From Paralichthys olivaceus (taxonomy: Eukaryota; Chordata; Actinopteri; Pleuronectiformes; Paralichthyidae): a stretch of DNA of 64,000 bases. Under the pieces are notes generated by a model. That model did no database searches and was not told the DNA's origin. It was given only the letters and a program-made list of their open reading frames with translations. A program made the translations under genes and the position numbers. How positions within the stretch are numbered: position 1 is the stretch's first letter; each line of letters begins with the position of its first letter. Below are positions 30,601-41,694 of this stretch, piece by piece. The DNA lies in contig NC_091098.1 of assembly GCF_024713975.1 (NCBI RefSeq), forward strand, positions 19,871,316 through 19,935,315, given 5' to 3'.

Positions 30601-31576
30601 CAAACTAATTTTTATGTTCCCTTGCTTTTGCAGAACATAAACGTGTCCTTCCAGGGCTGTGGCATGGACTCACTATCTGTCAGGGTCATGAACACAGACA
30701 CAATCTGCCAGGTGAAGGAAAAAATCCTTGAAGCCTTTTATAAAAACCTGCCATTCTCCCAGTGGCCCCGAGCCGAAGATGTAGACCTGGGTAAGAGCCC
30801 ATTTTCTTTGATTATTTTCATCTTCTCCCCTCCCCAACCCTCCCAGATATAGTAATCTCCTTTGCAAAAGGTCAATTCCTCTCATGAAGCTCAACCAACC
30901 TGAGGCTGCAATAGAACAAATGACAGAATCCATCGAGGAGAGTGTACAGTCATAATCACAAAGAGTTATTGCTTTCAAAGGCTGTGGAGCCTGCAGAGCT
31001 GATTTGATTAATGGCCGCAGAATATTTCCACAGGTCGCGACACGGAAAGTTAGAGTACAGCTGCGCTCTGTCACACATACAGTGTATTCTTTTCCAAATT
31101 CAGGATGAACGTGTCTAATATTACTTCCCTCCCTTCTCTCGTCTCCTCTATCCCACCTCTCTCTCCTTCAGAGTGGTTTGACTCCGGCAGCAACAGTAAA
31201 CTTCTGCAGGATCTGGATAATTCTTCAGTGATGGAGGATGGACGAAAGAAGCTCAACACAGTCTTCCATTACCTGGTGTGTATGTGAGACTGTACCTGTA
31301 TATCCCTGATATTATAAACAGAACCAACTGAGACGTTAAAAGTGGGATATCACTGTAAATGGTGTCATTGGCTGTTCATGGGTTGATGGTTCACTCTGTT
31401 GCTTCAGTTTGCTGAAAGTGTTTCAAGGTCATGTTTGTGTTTACGGTTGCTCAGTGTTTCTCTTTATAATTACATTGTACATGTCATTTATTGAAGCTGT
31501 AGCAAAGCTGCTGCATTTAAACAGTTGTTATAAAGAGTCTGAATTCTGACTTTAAAGGTTCAGTGTTTACGATTTA

Positions 31577-31618
<42 letters not shown>

Positions 31619-34600
31619 GACTTTTATGAGCACTGTACATTCAAGGTATGAATTTAGTGTCTTCTTTCTCTTCATGTGATCCCGGACTGACTCCATGATG
31701 ACCCTGGCTCTCTGGGGGGGAACAAAATCTATTGCATTGTTTATGTTTCTGAAGATGGTTCTGGCTGTGTGCTGTGGCTCATTGTCATGCTGCAGAATTT
31801 ATTTGAGACCAATCAGATGCCTATGTGATGGTGTTGCATGATAGATAAGGATAAAAACATCTTGGGCTCTGCTTCCTCTAGACAGCAATACTCCATCAAT
31901 GTGTCTGAACATGTTTCACTTTAAGACAAACACGCTCATGGGCACTCAGATGGGCACAAGTACGTTTGCTATTGACAGATGGACTGAAAAACTGCATCAG
32001 TTCTTAAACCTGCAACTAACATCTGCATCCTTCTCGACAACAGTTTTGTGAGACAGGGCCACTGAAGTACCACAAACTTTTTTGTGCTTGTGTGTTTGCT
32101 TATGTCTGCATTCATTTGTGCATGAGTAAGCAGAGGTTCAGTGCCCCTCAACCTTTGACCTTGTACCTGTACTTGTTAAGTGCTCTGTTTAGTTTTTTGC
32201 TGAGCCGTGGGGACGGTGCTGTGAAAGCAGCGAGCTGCAGCTTGTACTAACAGTCTGGGTTCGCTGGCGAGGCTGTTCAATCCATTTCACCAGGAGCTGA
32301 CTTTAATGAGTTTAGCCAGGCTCCCGCAGACTTGCCACCACCCTGGATACATGCGAGATCAACACACATGTTCACACACATATGCTCTCAACACCACACT
32401 CCCCTTGAGGGCATGCTTAATGATGCTGTTCTGGTGCACCCTGGCTCACCCCTGACCCTGTGCCCTCTTCTCCCGTCCCCTCACCCTCTTCCTCTTCCTT
32501 CTTCTCTGTCTTCACAGATCCCGGAGGGGGCATCACTAGCCATGAGCATGAAAGACAAGAAAGACAACACTCTGGGGAGAGGTACACCACCTTTAAACAC
32601 ACCCACTCCCTGTCGCCTTGTCACCTACTCTCACCCACACTTGGATAAATACATGCAACAGCACACGCTCGGTTGATCACAAGAACACGATACGCTCATG
32701 TAAACATGCATGAAACCACATACCTTCCCTTTCCCAAAAGACACAGCGGCCATCTAAACGCACTCCCGCCTCATAAATCGCAACACATACTCCCCTGCCT
32801 CACACAGGACTCATGCTGCTGCCTGAGTCAGGGCTCTTTTTTTGTGTTATAGATGTATTCCATTAGCAAATGTCAGCTTGTGCAGAAAAAATGCAACAAA
32901 AGTTGGCCCATTGTCCAGCCTCAAGCTGTAAAATAATGACTACTCTGCCTGTTGACAGATTAGTTTACATGCAACCTTTAATGGGCTTGTCCAGTTGTTG
33001 TCTAAGGTCTACCTTACACAATCAGTACCAGCCCAGAGCTCAGTTCTGCTGCAGCTCTGTCCATCAGAGCCTCTGCTCTCATTCATACTGCGCCAAAAAT
33101 AGGCTTATGTGCACCAAACCTGGCTCTGGCTTCAAAGCGTCAGGGGGGTGTTATGAAAGTGTAGTGCTCCCTGGCTAATATAAAACACTGTCCTGCCTGC
33201 CTGTGATCAGTGCTGAGGGTCTGGACTGAGGCCCGATGGGCAGGAGCATCGCTGGCAGAGCTGCCTGAAATGAGAACACATTCACTATGTATTTGTGTGT
33301 TTGTACAAATGCCTGTCTTTGTTTTTGCATGTGTGTGTGCACAGTGATTTACTGTATGTGTTTGTGTCTGCGTATGTTCTTGTGTTTAGACATGCATCTA
33401 CATGCGTCCTCATATTTTCTCATGCATTTGTATGATTGTGTTTCTGCTCAGAACTATATATAAACCAGTACAGTTTAATGCTCTTTCCCAGCGTTGGCCG
33501 AGCATTACCATCTCATTACACCGGCTCCAGAGCCAATCACAGACTCTGTGTGTCTGTCTCCCCTAATCTCTCTCTTTTCTCTTTCCTTTCACTCGTAATC
33601 TTTCTCTTTCATTCTCTCAGACAGCTCCCCTCCCCTACCGGCCCACAGTCCACCTTAATCACTTTCTCCTCTTGCATGTACTCTATCTCCCTCGCTCTAC
33701 TGTCACTCTCGCTCTTGTTTTTTTTCTCCCCTCTACGTGTCACACTGTGCTCCCCCCTCCTGTCTCCTCTCATTCTCTCAGGTCTCCAACTTGCTGATTG
33801 CACATTGTTTCATGCTGTGTGTTACTTTTTTGTCTCCTTCTCCTCAGTCAAAGATCTGGATACAGAGAAGTATGTACATTTGGTGAGTATCTCATCATAG
33901 GTAGGCTAATTGGAATGCATCGTTAAATGTTCTCTGAGTTTTCCTTTGCATGGCGACATTAGTCAGGCTGGAGCAGGGCCTGATGACAGAGAGAATGGGG
34001 GTGAATGGAGGTGAAAATGAAAGCAGCTGAGAGGACACGACAGCACTAATGCTGCTTAAATTCTTTTATAAACGTTAGCTAAGATATGGGCCCTTTGACT
34101 TTAGAATAATGAGTTCCTTGGAACACAATTTGCCGGGTGACTAGTTAGTTTGGCAGGACAGTTCTGTTATCCTTTTTTGTGACACAAGTAGCTGGAATCT
34201 GCTTATTCTTCCCTTGTCCCTACTTAGACCAGTATGAGCAAGTTAGACAGAGACGTGATCCTGTACACAGCGAAAAAAATTCCCATATCCCAACACTTCC
34301 TCTATTCTGTATATTCAGTGTTTCAAAATACCCTGATGTTGTTTCTGGATCATGTGTCTAATGCATGAGACAATGAAAACCCCCTCAGACATCTGAGACT
34401 GCAGAGACAATGGAGCATTCATTTGGGTACTTGTGGGGGTTTTATTGCTTCAACCTGTGTACAGTATGTTGACTTTCTTCATTTTTTGTGTTCTAGGTCC
34501 TACCTCACGATGATCTAATGGAGACCAAGAGGTCGCACAGACAGAGTCACCGCAAGAAAGTCCTGCCTGAAATCTACCTGACACGCCTGCTGTCAACCAA

Positions 34601-36206
34601 GGTGAGTAAAAATAAGAGGCTGCAAACAGACTTAAGATACAGCCAGATATCTATCTTCTTGTTCTATGTCATCTTTATATCGCCCATATTAACCTCAGGA
34701 GCCTTCCTACAGCACATTAAACTATGTCACTGTGTGCGAGTGTGTGTGTGTGAGCTGCCTTTTTTCCTTTATCCCCGCAGGGAACTCTTCAGAAGTTCTT
34801 GGATGACCTCTTTCAAGCCATCCTTAGCATCCCTCCGGAAAGCCCCCCTCTGGCTGTCAAATATTTCTTTGACTTCCTGGAGGAACAGGCTGACAAACGG
34901 GGCATCACAGACCCAGACACCCTGCACATCTGGAAAACCAACAGGTAGATGACTTGACCCAATGCTTAAAAGCCCCCTTTGGTTACCTCACTGCAGGTGC
35001 AAGGCTTTAAAAAAGTCTTTATCTCTCCCCCCTCTGTGCAGTTTACCTCTGCGTTTCTGGGTGAACATCCTGAAGAATCCCCAGTTTGTGTTTGACATTG
35101 ATAAGACGGATCATATGGATGCCTGTCTGTCTGTCATCGCCCAGGCCTTCATAGATGCCTGCTCCATTTCTGACCTGCAGCTAGGCAAGGTGAGTCTGTC
35201 TGTCTGATCAGGGGCTTTCTTTGGACAACCCCCTCATTATTCTTTGTCTTCCATCGATTTGGGGACTAAACAATATCATTTTGTTAGTTAGCTTGGGGCT
35301 ACAAATTGAGTCTATATTTGTTTACATTTTGGCAAAGTGCCACTACTTAAAATATCCTTAATTAGCTATCAGCAGTTCCTGTTTGAACTGTTGGATGTAT
35401 AGATAATTATCATTGAATTTCTTTGATAACAATAAAAACTCGATGAGACAAGTTTAGGAGTCAAAAGAAACATTTTATCTCTCGGATTTCTCTGGGATTT
35501 ATGAATTTTTACTTCCTACGTATATATATCAATCCACTTCCCTCGCTCTCCTGGGCAGGGGCGTGCCACAACATGACAACCTCTGATCTGTCACACTGTA
35601 ATTATTATTATACTACTATATTTACCTGATTAAATACACGATGGGTTATATATCTGTGTCTATCCATCTGTCTGTCTTTCTGCCTATGTGTGTTACATGC
35701 ACTCACACACACACCTAGTCCCCCTGTGAACCTTCATCCCAAAGCCTTCAGACTGTCAGCTCCATCTACTTCTGCTCATGTTATTTCAGCCCAGTCGGCT
35801 GATCCAAGGTCATAAGCACCAGGGATCCCTTTTCGGTGCTGTGTGCGAGTTTGTGTGTGCATGTGTGTATGTTCAGGCGTGCATATGTACGCCTGTCTAT
35901 GCCTGTGTGCGTTTGTGTGTGTGTATGTGTGTGCTTGCATGTCAATGTCGTCACTGCTCACAAATCCGTCTCATCCCTCAGACACCGTGACCCTGGGCAC
36001 GCTCTGCTTCCTGTCTCTCTCTGACTGGCTTCCTCCCTGGAGGAAGCCGAGGACTCATCAAATAATGCTTCTCTTTCACAGAGAAACTCTCTAATTTATA
36101 TACCTCTCTTCGGTGCCAAAGCCAGTGCGCTCAACAGCAGCAGTATTCACGTGTGCATGCAGGGGGATACGTACCTATGGACCAACAGCTCTGAGACGTT
36201 TTTGCT

Positions 36207-36277
<71 letters not shown>

Positions 36278-39200
36278 TGCAGCCTCCTCATTAACTTGGT
36301 GCATCTGTCTGTGCACACACAGCATTGTGGAGTCACCAGGTTCAAGGATATGGCCACATTTTCTCCTGGAGGCCAAGGAGACTGACATGACATACCGCTG
36401 TATTTCCCTCATGTGTTTACAGTCACTTGTTTGTGTTTGAGTGTGTGTGATGGCCGCGGGACAGGGGAGTGAAGGGTACGGGATCTGGATTAGCAGGAGC
36501 ACAGCAGGGGTGAGAGAGAGGTGGGAAACTAAGCGATGCTCGCTGTTTCCACGGAAACCTTCTTATCTGGCAAAATGCAGACATGGAGGGCCACGGGGTC
36601 ACAGGGGGGTTACCGGGCAGATGGTGGAACAGCAGGAAGTGACCTTGCGGACAGGAAGCCAATCAGAAAGAGCGACTTTGGCCACAGCCGTTCAGTCCCC
36701 CAATACCTTTAACACACACAAACAGGCAGACACACAAACAAACACACATTAGGTGACACAAATAGCTCATGACACATAGAAATAGCAAGGTGCGCTGTAA
36801 GCACATTCACTGGAGCTAAAAGCTGAGGCTGCCCGTCTCTTTTCCTCATCTTTCTCCCTGTCCTACTTTTCTCTGTCCCTCTCTCACACACACACACACA
36901 CACAGAGCACCTAAAGACCTGCACACACCCACTCGCAACAGTAGTCACCACTTAAACCCGAATATGCCCACTACCTCTTAGCCCCGCCACTTTTCTTCCT
37001 GCTTGAATGAGCGCCAGTGCAAGAGCCTGAAAGTGAGTTTAAAAGGAGTATGATTTCGACAGGAATGTTCCTTTTCCAGCTTTGGCTTTTTGAGTCTCCG
37101 GTTGTGTGGAAAGGAAGCGGTTCCCTCCCTCCATTGTCTCGTTTTAGGCCGGTTCAGACAGGTTCAATTACATCCAGTATGACTGAACTGCTCCTTATTC
37201 GCACTCCAGTGGTAAAAGAAGTAGTAAAAGTAGCAATACCACTTCATAATATATATATATTACCTCCGCCAAGGAGGATGTGTTTTCGCCTCTGTCCGTT
37301 TACACAAATTTTTCTTTATCATTGCGAGAGGGAATTCCCAGAGAACAATTCATGGATCCTGATAACAAGAAATCAGGCACATTTAGGGAACTGATCTATG
37401 AGTATGTAGCAGTGCAGCTTGATTGAATTTGAGGGGACTGTTGGGTTTTCAGCAGGTCAAATTTCATTCAAGTTTGTAAGTTGTAACTTTAACTTTCAGT
37501 AAAATATAGTGAATTAAAAGTTCAGTGTCAGGTTGTCTTACAGTCCTGCAGTCGATTTATCGTCAGATTTGCTCAGTCATGTCATGAATGTCCATAACCT
37601 GTCTCTCGTAAATAATGCATATGAACATTCCGACTTCTCTTCCCTGCTACACTGCTGAGTGTTTTAGGAAATTTAGATGCCAGCTTCCTCCTTTGTTCAC
37701 ATTCAGTTGTTTGTGAATTTAGAAAATTGGTTTTAATTTGTTCCTGTTTGGATTTCAGGCTCTGCTAAGGAGTATGTGAGGTCTCGGTGGGTCTGTAACA
37801 AGCTTGTTCAGATTTGTTCCAGAGCACCACATGAGCAGAGCGACACCCTGCCCAAATAATATTAGTTAAAACCTCTGTGTCCTTACTGAAATGTGTGAAT
37901 TTTATTTTGCAGGACTCCCCTACCAACAAGCTGCTGTATGCCAAGGAGATCCCGGAGTATAAGAAGAGGGTGCAGCTCTACTACCAGCAGATACAGGAAA
38001 TGGCACCTCTTAGTGAGCAGGAGATGAACGCTCACCTGGCTGAGGAGTCACGGGTGAGTCAAGTGCTCAAGAATAACTGTGTGTAACTGTGTGTTTGACA
38101 CATGCATGTTTTCACTGTGAATTTAAATCTAACATAACACTATGTTGTCCGCCTCTGCAGAAATACAGGAACGAATTCAACACCAACCTGGCCTTGACAG
38201 AAATCTACAAATATGCCAAAAGATACAGAAACCAGGTGAGAGGAGAGATTCTTATGCTACGTCCCTGTTGTTCTGATCTAAGATCCAGATTAGATATGTA
38301 ACTCGTGTTTAAACTGGCCCGTTCCTGCTACGTTGGTCCCTTTGCCATATTAAGTTTCACAGATTGGTTTCAGAGACGTATCACAGTGGAAGATCTTGTG
38401 CATGTTGAGAGATGAGTTCAACTGTAAACAGCTTCTCACCGTATTGTCTGGACAAGTATCAACACTAAGTAGCCAATTTATCTCTTTAAATGTTTAAAAC
38501 ATCAGATGTGATCACTTCTCTGTCCACTCCTCCCTTCCAGCCCACATGCACTTCACCTTGCACTTTAAGCAGACAACAAGCTGTTTACCTTTTCTTTATC
38601 CACACCCCTGTCTGCTTTATGGCGCTGTTCCATATCTTGTTTCACTTTGAACTGGCCCGCTACAAGCCCCCTGCTGTCCTCCCCCAGTGTTTCCTCACGG
38701 CTGTGACTATTCTCCGGAGAGGCTAAGTCAGTGGTGACTGTGCCTTAATGGAGCGCCCTCATGATAATACAGTTTAGCTGCTTTCCCCTGTCATGCTACT
38801 GTACTGACGTGGGCCAGGGGCTTAGCCTCGGATTCACAGAGCACTGTGAATGGCCCCTGATTGCCTATTCTCTCGCCCCGGCTCAGTTCGCTCTGCCTGG
38901 TAGCACACTGCCGCTAAGAGCCCATAAATCCCACTGACACAGTGACAACTATTTGGTTGTGAAAAAAGCAGAGCAGTTGTGGGTTTTGTAAATATGTGAA
39001 GAGCAAAGGCTTTTGTGCTGTGGAGGCATGCGTGAAGGAGAGGCTGAAGCACTTTGCTCATTCCACTGCGGCTCTCTCCCTCTTCTCTCTCGTTCAGCTT
39101 TCTATGTCCAGGTGGCTGATGTCCTCCCTCTCCCTGATAGATAGATAAATAGATAGACAGATAGATAGATAAATAGATAGACAGATAGATAGATAGATAG

Positions 39201-39389
39201 ATCCATGAATGCTCAACAGCCACTGAAAGTCATCTTTGTTGTGTTTTTCTTTTTCCATCTCCGCCCGGTCAGGTGGTTAGCGCCCTGGAGTCGAACCCCA
39301 CTGCAAAGCGCACTCAGCTGCACCACAAGTTCGAGCAGGTCATTGCCCTTGTGGAGGACAACATCTACGAGTGCTGCAGCGAAGCCTGA
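3072..39389 (+). CDS. plxnd1: Plexin D1, partial at 5' end (28 exons, sema domain missing off the left edge)
   Basis: Single-pass receptor for class 3 semaphorins (SEMA3E in vertebrates) that guides vessels and axons through a cytoplasmic GAP acting on Rap/R-Ras GTPases. Exons: 3072-3171, 6200-6289, 6452-6560, 7645-7802, 11190-11335, 14796-14901, 16240-16379, 16804-16983, 17293-17377, 17539-17796, 20986-21135, 23466-23580, 24183-24290, 25867-25979, 27029-27133, 28174-28304, 29746-29944, 30361-30507, 30634-30790, 31172-31275, 32518-32581, 33848-33882, 34497-34601, 34781-34944, 35042-35189, 37913-38053, 38161-38235, 39273-39389. All have AG/GT borders and compatible phases, giving one 1182-codon reading frame with no internal stop. 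The order PSI, PSI, IPT repeats, membrane helix, GAP with inserted Rho-binding domain defines a plexin. The C-terminus IYECCSEA and the opsin/ift122 neighbourhood favour D1 over A or B plexins. The first base completes a codon begun in an upstream exon outside the window. Confidence 0.92.
7645..7802 (+). CDS. plxnd1: plxnd1 exon for a second visible PSI domain
   Basis: One 158-base exon begins in VEVYNCG and contains eight cysteines in about 50 residues ([17 protein letters not shown]), the PSI pattern. It ends in PAPEIHK just before the first IPT repeat. A long CA microsatellite starts about 50 bases after its splice donor. Confidence 0.85.
7803..11189. other. plxnd1 intron with CA microsatellites and poly-C tract
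   Basis: Intron between the PSI exon and the first IPT exon. It holds a near-pure CA run at about 7853-7951, a second interrupted CA tract at about 8600-8653, and an 18-base C run at about 8823-8840. No exon or RNA gene was recognised. Confidence 0.7.
7853..7951. repeat. (CA)n microsatellite
   Basis: About 100 bases of nearly uninterrupted CA, starting about 50 bases after the donor of the PSI exon. Confidence 0.95.
11190..21135 (+). CDS. plxnd1: plxnd1 exons for the extracellular IPT/TIG repeats
   Basis: Exons 11190-11335, 14796-14901, 16240-16379, 16804-16983, 17293-17377, 17539-17796 and 20986-21135. IPT (Ig-like, plexin, transcription factor) repeats are seen by their recurring starts: [38 protein letters not shown], and [12 protein letters not shown] joined to [13 protein letters not shown]. 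These repeats form the membrane-proximal stalk of the receptor. The 17539 exon carries an acidic insert (YPDEEEGEP) in a later repeat. The 3.2-kb intron before 20986 is the longest of this block apart from those at 7803 and 11336. Confidence 0.88.
11336..14795. other. plxnd1 intron splitting the first IPT repeat
   Basis: Intron with a CA microsatellite at about 12352-12402 and, at about 13344-13380, a short reverse-orientation fragment of the retroposon-like repeat found at 28516. Nothing else recognised. Confidence 0.65.
12352..12402. repeat. (CA)n microsatellite
   Basis: About 50 bases of CA within a plxnd1 intron. Confidence 0.95.
17797..20985. other. plxnd1 intron with A-run, GTTT run and degenerate 'cagattt' region
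   Basis: 3.2-kb intron. Visible are a poly-A tract (about 19187-19206), a short GTTT repeat (about 19811-19834) and a 300-base AT-rich stretch (about 19995-20295) in which 'cagattt' and its complement recur irregularly. No exon recognised. Confidence 0.6.
23466..24290 (+). CDS. plxnd1: plxnd1 exons for transmembrane helix and juxtamembrane segment
   Basis: Exons 23466-23580 and 24183-24290. The hydrophobic run [18 protein letters not shown] continues across the junction into VALVVYC, followed by basic residues KSRRAERYW that set the cytoplasmic side. The next residues ([17 protein letters not shown]) are the juxtamembrane helix, which in plexins forms a coiled coil and controls GAP activity. 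The intron falls inside the helix. Confidence 0.88.
24645..24680. repeat. (GT)n microsatellite
   Basis: About 36 bases of GT in the intron after the juxtamembrane exon. Confidence 0.93.
25867..30507 (+). CDS. plxnd1: plxnd1 exons for first half of the cytoplasmic GAP domain
   Basis: Exons 25867-25979, 27029-27133, 28174-28304, 29746-29944 and 30361-30507. These encode the N-terminal GAP half, from [16 protein letters not shown] through the conserved [15 protein letters not shown]. Two arginine sites expected of plexin GAPs are visible: one at the 28174/29746 exon junction (AIRDR joined to CSLASLL) and one in [14 protein letters not shown]. By family knowledge these arginines stimulate GTP hydrolysis on Rap/R-Ras. 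A SINE-like repeat fills most of the intron between the last two exons. Confidence 0.9.
28516..28798 (+). repeat. Retroposon-like interspersed repeat with GGAT-type tail
   Basis: The stretch reads like a short fish retroposon. It opens with a tRNA-promoter-like start (gggtgggactgtcacctcac), has the body motif 'cctcccaccgtccaaagaca' and ends in a 'gataatggatggatggat' tail. A reverse fragment of the same family is at about 13344-13380, and a partial relative is near 43785-43960. Family naming needs a repeat library. Confidence 0.7.
30006..30315 (-). repeat. SINE-like interspersed repeat, copy 1 (reverse)
   Basis: One of four copies of one family in the window. Shared landmarks read on the minus strand are the 'cctccgcagagga' head, 'ctgatacagg..ggg' middle, 'atggatctt' type segment and 'aaatgtggtttt' end. 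It fills most of the intron 29945-30360 and stops about 45 bases before the next plxnd1 acceptor. Confidence 0.7.
30634..31275 (+). CDS. plxnd1: plxnd1 exons for the Rho-GTPase-binding domain
   Basis: Exons 30634-30790 and 31172-31275 encode the ubiquitin-like Rho-binding domain inserted in the GAP of all plexins. The diagnostic stretch runs [18 protein letters not shown], then [20 protein letters not shown], and ends near [19 protein letters not shown] sequence (seen here as [15 protein letters not shown]). In family members it binds Rac1, Rnd or RhoD type GTPases. Confidence 0.88.
31578..31614. repeat. (AT)n microsatellite
   Basis: Pure AT run in the intron after the Rho-binding-domain exon. 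It is preceded by 'ttaaaggttcagtgtttacgat', which resembles the end of the MITE-like repeat at 40303. Confidence 0.9.
32518..39389 (+). CDS. plxnd1: plxnd1 exons for second half of the GAP domain and C-terminus
   Basis: Exons 32518-32581, 33848-33882, 34497-34601, 34781-34944, 35042-35189, 37913-38053, 38161-38235 and 39273-39389. Conserved blocks include [38 protein letters not shown] and [20 protein letters not shown]. The stop codon TGA is at 39387-39389. Two very small exons (64 and 35 bases) stand at the start of this block. A GATA microsatellite ends about 70 bases before the final acceptor. Confidence 0.92.
36209..36276. repeat. (GT)n microsatellite
   Basis: About 68 bases of uninterrupted GT in a plxnd1 intron. 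Confidence 0.95.
37262..37452 (+). repeat. SINE-like interspersed repeat, copy 2 (truncated)
   Basis: Head 'acctccgccaaggagga' and end 'gggactgttgggt' match copy 4 at 61408; the middle third is missing, so this copy is internally shortened. Confidence 0.72.
39136..39202. repeat. (GATA)n microsatellite
   Basis: Interrupted GATA/GACA tetranucleotide array ending about 70 bases before the acceptor of the last plxnd1 exon. Confidence 0.93.
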
Positions 39390-40218
39390 ACCCGCCTGCC
39401 TCCTCTACTCGCCAATCTCTTTCTCCTGCTCACAGCTGCCTCTCTCCCACCCACGGTCACTTGGGAATTTCGGCCACTGTGGAATTACCCTTCATGAGCG
39501 GCATTGTTATTCCCACAGACTCTCACAAGTGTAGAAAGTGGCAGAGAGAAGGACTTGAACCTGCCTCTTCCAGGGTTATACACTCACGAGGTGTTCCTGC
39601 TTTCATTTGGGACCGCCGAGCCATTTTCCCAAATATTTCCCCCTGGCAGATTTCCAGTCCAGCTACTTTAGAGGGAATGTGGAGAAGCTTGGAGATGAGG
39701 CTTTTTTTTTCTGGATGTCTTTACAGTTACTGGGAGCTACAGGAAGCCCTGGTGGCGATCTTAACGCACTGAACCCTTTTCTAAAGGGAACGAGCCAATG
39801 ATGCACTGTACTGTATTATAATGTCCATAGCAATATTTATAGATGTGTTATAATAATTTCAGGTGGCCTGTTCATCAGGATGAGTAGGAACAGCCCTGAT
39901 GAACTCCTCATTTCCTAAAGCCTGCACTGTTCTCAGGTGTGATCTGAACAATACGTCCCAATGTGCTCTGCAGGTTGATGATGGGTTGAGGAGGAGGTGA
40001 GAGATAAATGACCTAAATCAAATGTTATGTGGTTCACTGGGAAGAGCTGCATCAGTATAGAAAGTGTTGATCAGTGTTTCATGTAAACAAATGAATATCA
40101 TGTTAGATTCTGACCAATTTAAAAGAGGGAAATTTACATTTATGAAAAAAACGTGAGCTCAATATAATACGAGGAGAGACTGTATTTGTGATGCCAAATG
40201 ACTTGTCGGAGTTTGTGG

Positions 40219-40224
40219 AATAAA
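40219..40224 (+). terminator. Candidate poly(A) signal for plxnd1
   Basis: AATAAA hexamer 830 bases after the stop codon. A second AATAAA occurs at about 40875. Which one is used cannot be decided from sequence alone. Confidence 0.4.
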
Positions 40225-40302
40225 TTACAGTATTTAGAATTTTAAAATGTCTTAATTATTACAACATTTATTGTACTAAGTCTGAGAGTGCTTCATTTCT
40301 TA

Positions 40303-40669
40303 AAAGTCCAGTGTGTAAGATTTAGGTGAAAGGGAACTATTGGCAGCAATTTAATGTAGAATAATCCTCATGATGTTTTCACTAGTTCATTTCATCTAAA
40401 TTGTATGAATTGTAGTTTTCTTTACCCCAGAAAAGACCCTTTATATTTAATTTATAAAATGTATATTTACATTGAGGGGACCCTCTCTACGTATGCCGCC
40501 ATGTTTTTTACATCAGTCCAGACTTAACAAACTAAACACCTTTATTACAACTGAAGCTACCACAGGTTCTTTTTCATGTTTGAAAGGAGAGGGCGACGTG
40601 AGGGGTTCTCAGCTGCAACATGCAATTTCAACACAAGTTATCACAAAATTCTACACGCTGTAACTTTAA
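40303..40669. repeat. MITE-like interspersed element
   Basis: The ends are imperfect inverted repeats: 'ccagtgtgtaagattta' at the left and 'attctacacgctgtaactt' at the right. The body has no coding capacity. This matches the layout of a short non-autonomous DNA transposon, and I recognise it as a type common in fish genomes, without a firm family name. Confidence 0.65.
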
Positions 40670-40946
40670 ATCATCACAGTGATTTTTTTAACATTTGAAA
40701 AGCATTTAGATTTGGCCTGTTATGCCGTAAAAAAACAAACACTAGCATCTGGAATTCCTTAGAGAGGCTTGTAAATGTTCTCATGATGGAGTGAGACAAG
40801 AAAAAGTCATGCAGACATTCAACTTTGTTTTTAATGCAGGACACAACAACGTCCACAAGATCCTAGTCTTAACACAATAAACAAAACAATATCCCTTTAA
40901 CACACACACACTGCCATTCTGACATCAGCTCGAATACATAAACATC

Positions 40947-41003
40947 CACCACACACACACACACACACACTCACACTCACACACACACTCACACACACAC
41001 ACC
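40947..41003. repeat. (CA)n microsatellite, interrupted
   Basis: CA run broken by TCA units, in the spacer between plxnd1 and exorh. Confidence 0.9.
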
Positions 41004-41694
41004 CAGTCTGTTGCAGGAGGCGTCTTCTCCCTGCAGAAGCTCTCTCCAGGTCCATCTGTTTACACTCATGTCTCAGTAAATGCTGAGAGCAAACTAACCC
41101 CCTCAGCTTCATCACCATAAAGACAAAAAGAGACAGAGAGAGAGCGGAGGACAGTTCTGTCTGATGCCTTAAAAACAAATTAGACTTCTAAACAAATTCA
41201 TGACTAATCTCAACTAGATATTCATATGAAGTTGATCGTTGAAAGCGCGTTATTTGGGGAGAATATATAGGTGTAACTTGAACTAGAAATGATGTGGATT
41301 AAATAATGCGGTGTGTATTCATTTGTATTAGATTGTCTTTAATAATGTGTTTCTGGCTTTATGAGGAGGGCGGCGGCAGTGGGGAGTCTGGAATGTGTTC
41401 AGTTGGATCTTCACACGGACACCACCCCCATGGTGCCGGGTTAAACTCTGTGAAGCCAGCTGAACACGTTCCATGATTAAATGGATTGAGAAGACACACG
41501 CTGGCTCTTGAGTATGTCAGTGTCACCCAAAGGTGTAGCCCTGCCACTGCACTGAAGACACCTGGAGAGGTAAGTCGAGAGGATTGGCCCATTCAACACA
41601 GGGCTGCTTGGCAGTGGAGGGTCCCAGGGTGCAGGGACAGATGGGACGTGGAAGGGGACGAGCTGTGGGGGGGTTTGGTGGTGGTGTGGGCAGG

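Larger units (their letters stand above)
35190..37912. other. plxnd1 intron with GT microsatellite and SINE-like repeat
   Basis: Holds a GT run at about 36209-36276, other interrupted GT/CA tracts near 35845-35940 and 36888-36905, and a truncated interspersed repeat at 37262-37452. The many overlapping ORFs here are products of the dinucleotide repeat and not genes. Confidence 0.7.
39390..41694. other. plxnd1 3' UTR and convergent spacer to exorh
   Basis: Non-coding stretch between the plxnd1 stop (plus strand) and the exorh stop (minus strand), so it holds both 3' ends. It includes a candidate plxnd1 poly(A) signal at 40219, a MITE-like repeat at 40303-40669 and CA repeats at about 40947-41003. 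No further gene seen. Confidence 0.75.

Noticed and set aside
30673..31074. 133-codon minus-strand ORF
   Set aside because: Antisense to the Rho-binding-domain exon of plxnd1 and continues into an intron.
33436..33900. 154-codon plus-strand ORF
   Set aside because: It runs through a pyrimidine-rich tract (Leu/Ser/Phe-rich translation) and into the 35-base plxnd1 exon in its last part. The tract explains the open frame; there is no family signal.
35776..36502. Several overlapping ORFs rich in Val-Cys or Thr-His
   Set aside because: Translations of GT/CA dinucleotide repeats, open in several frames by composition.
38834..39223. 129-codon minus-strand ORF
   Set aside because: Its start is the GATA repeat (Ile-Tyr-Leu-Ser pattern) and the rest is plxnd1 intron with no resemblance to a known protein.
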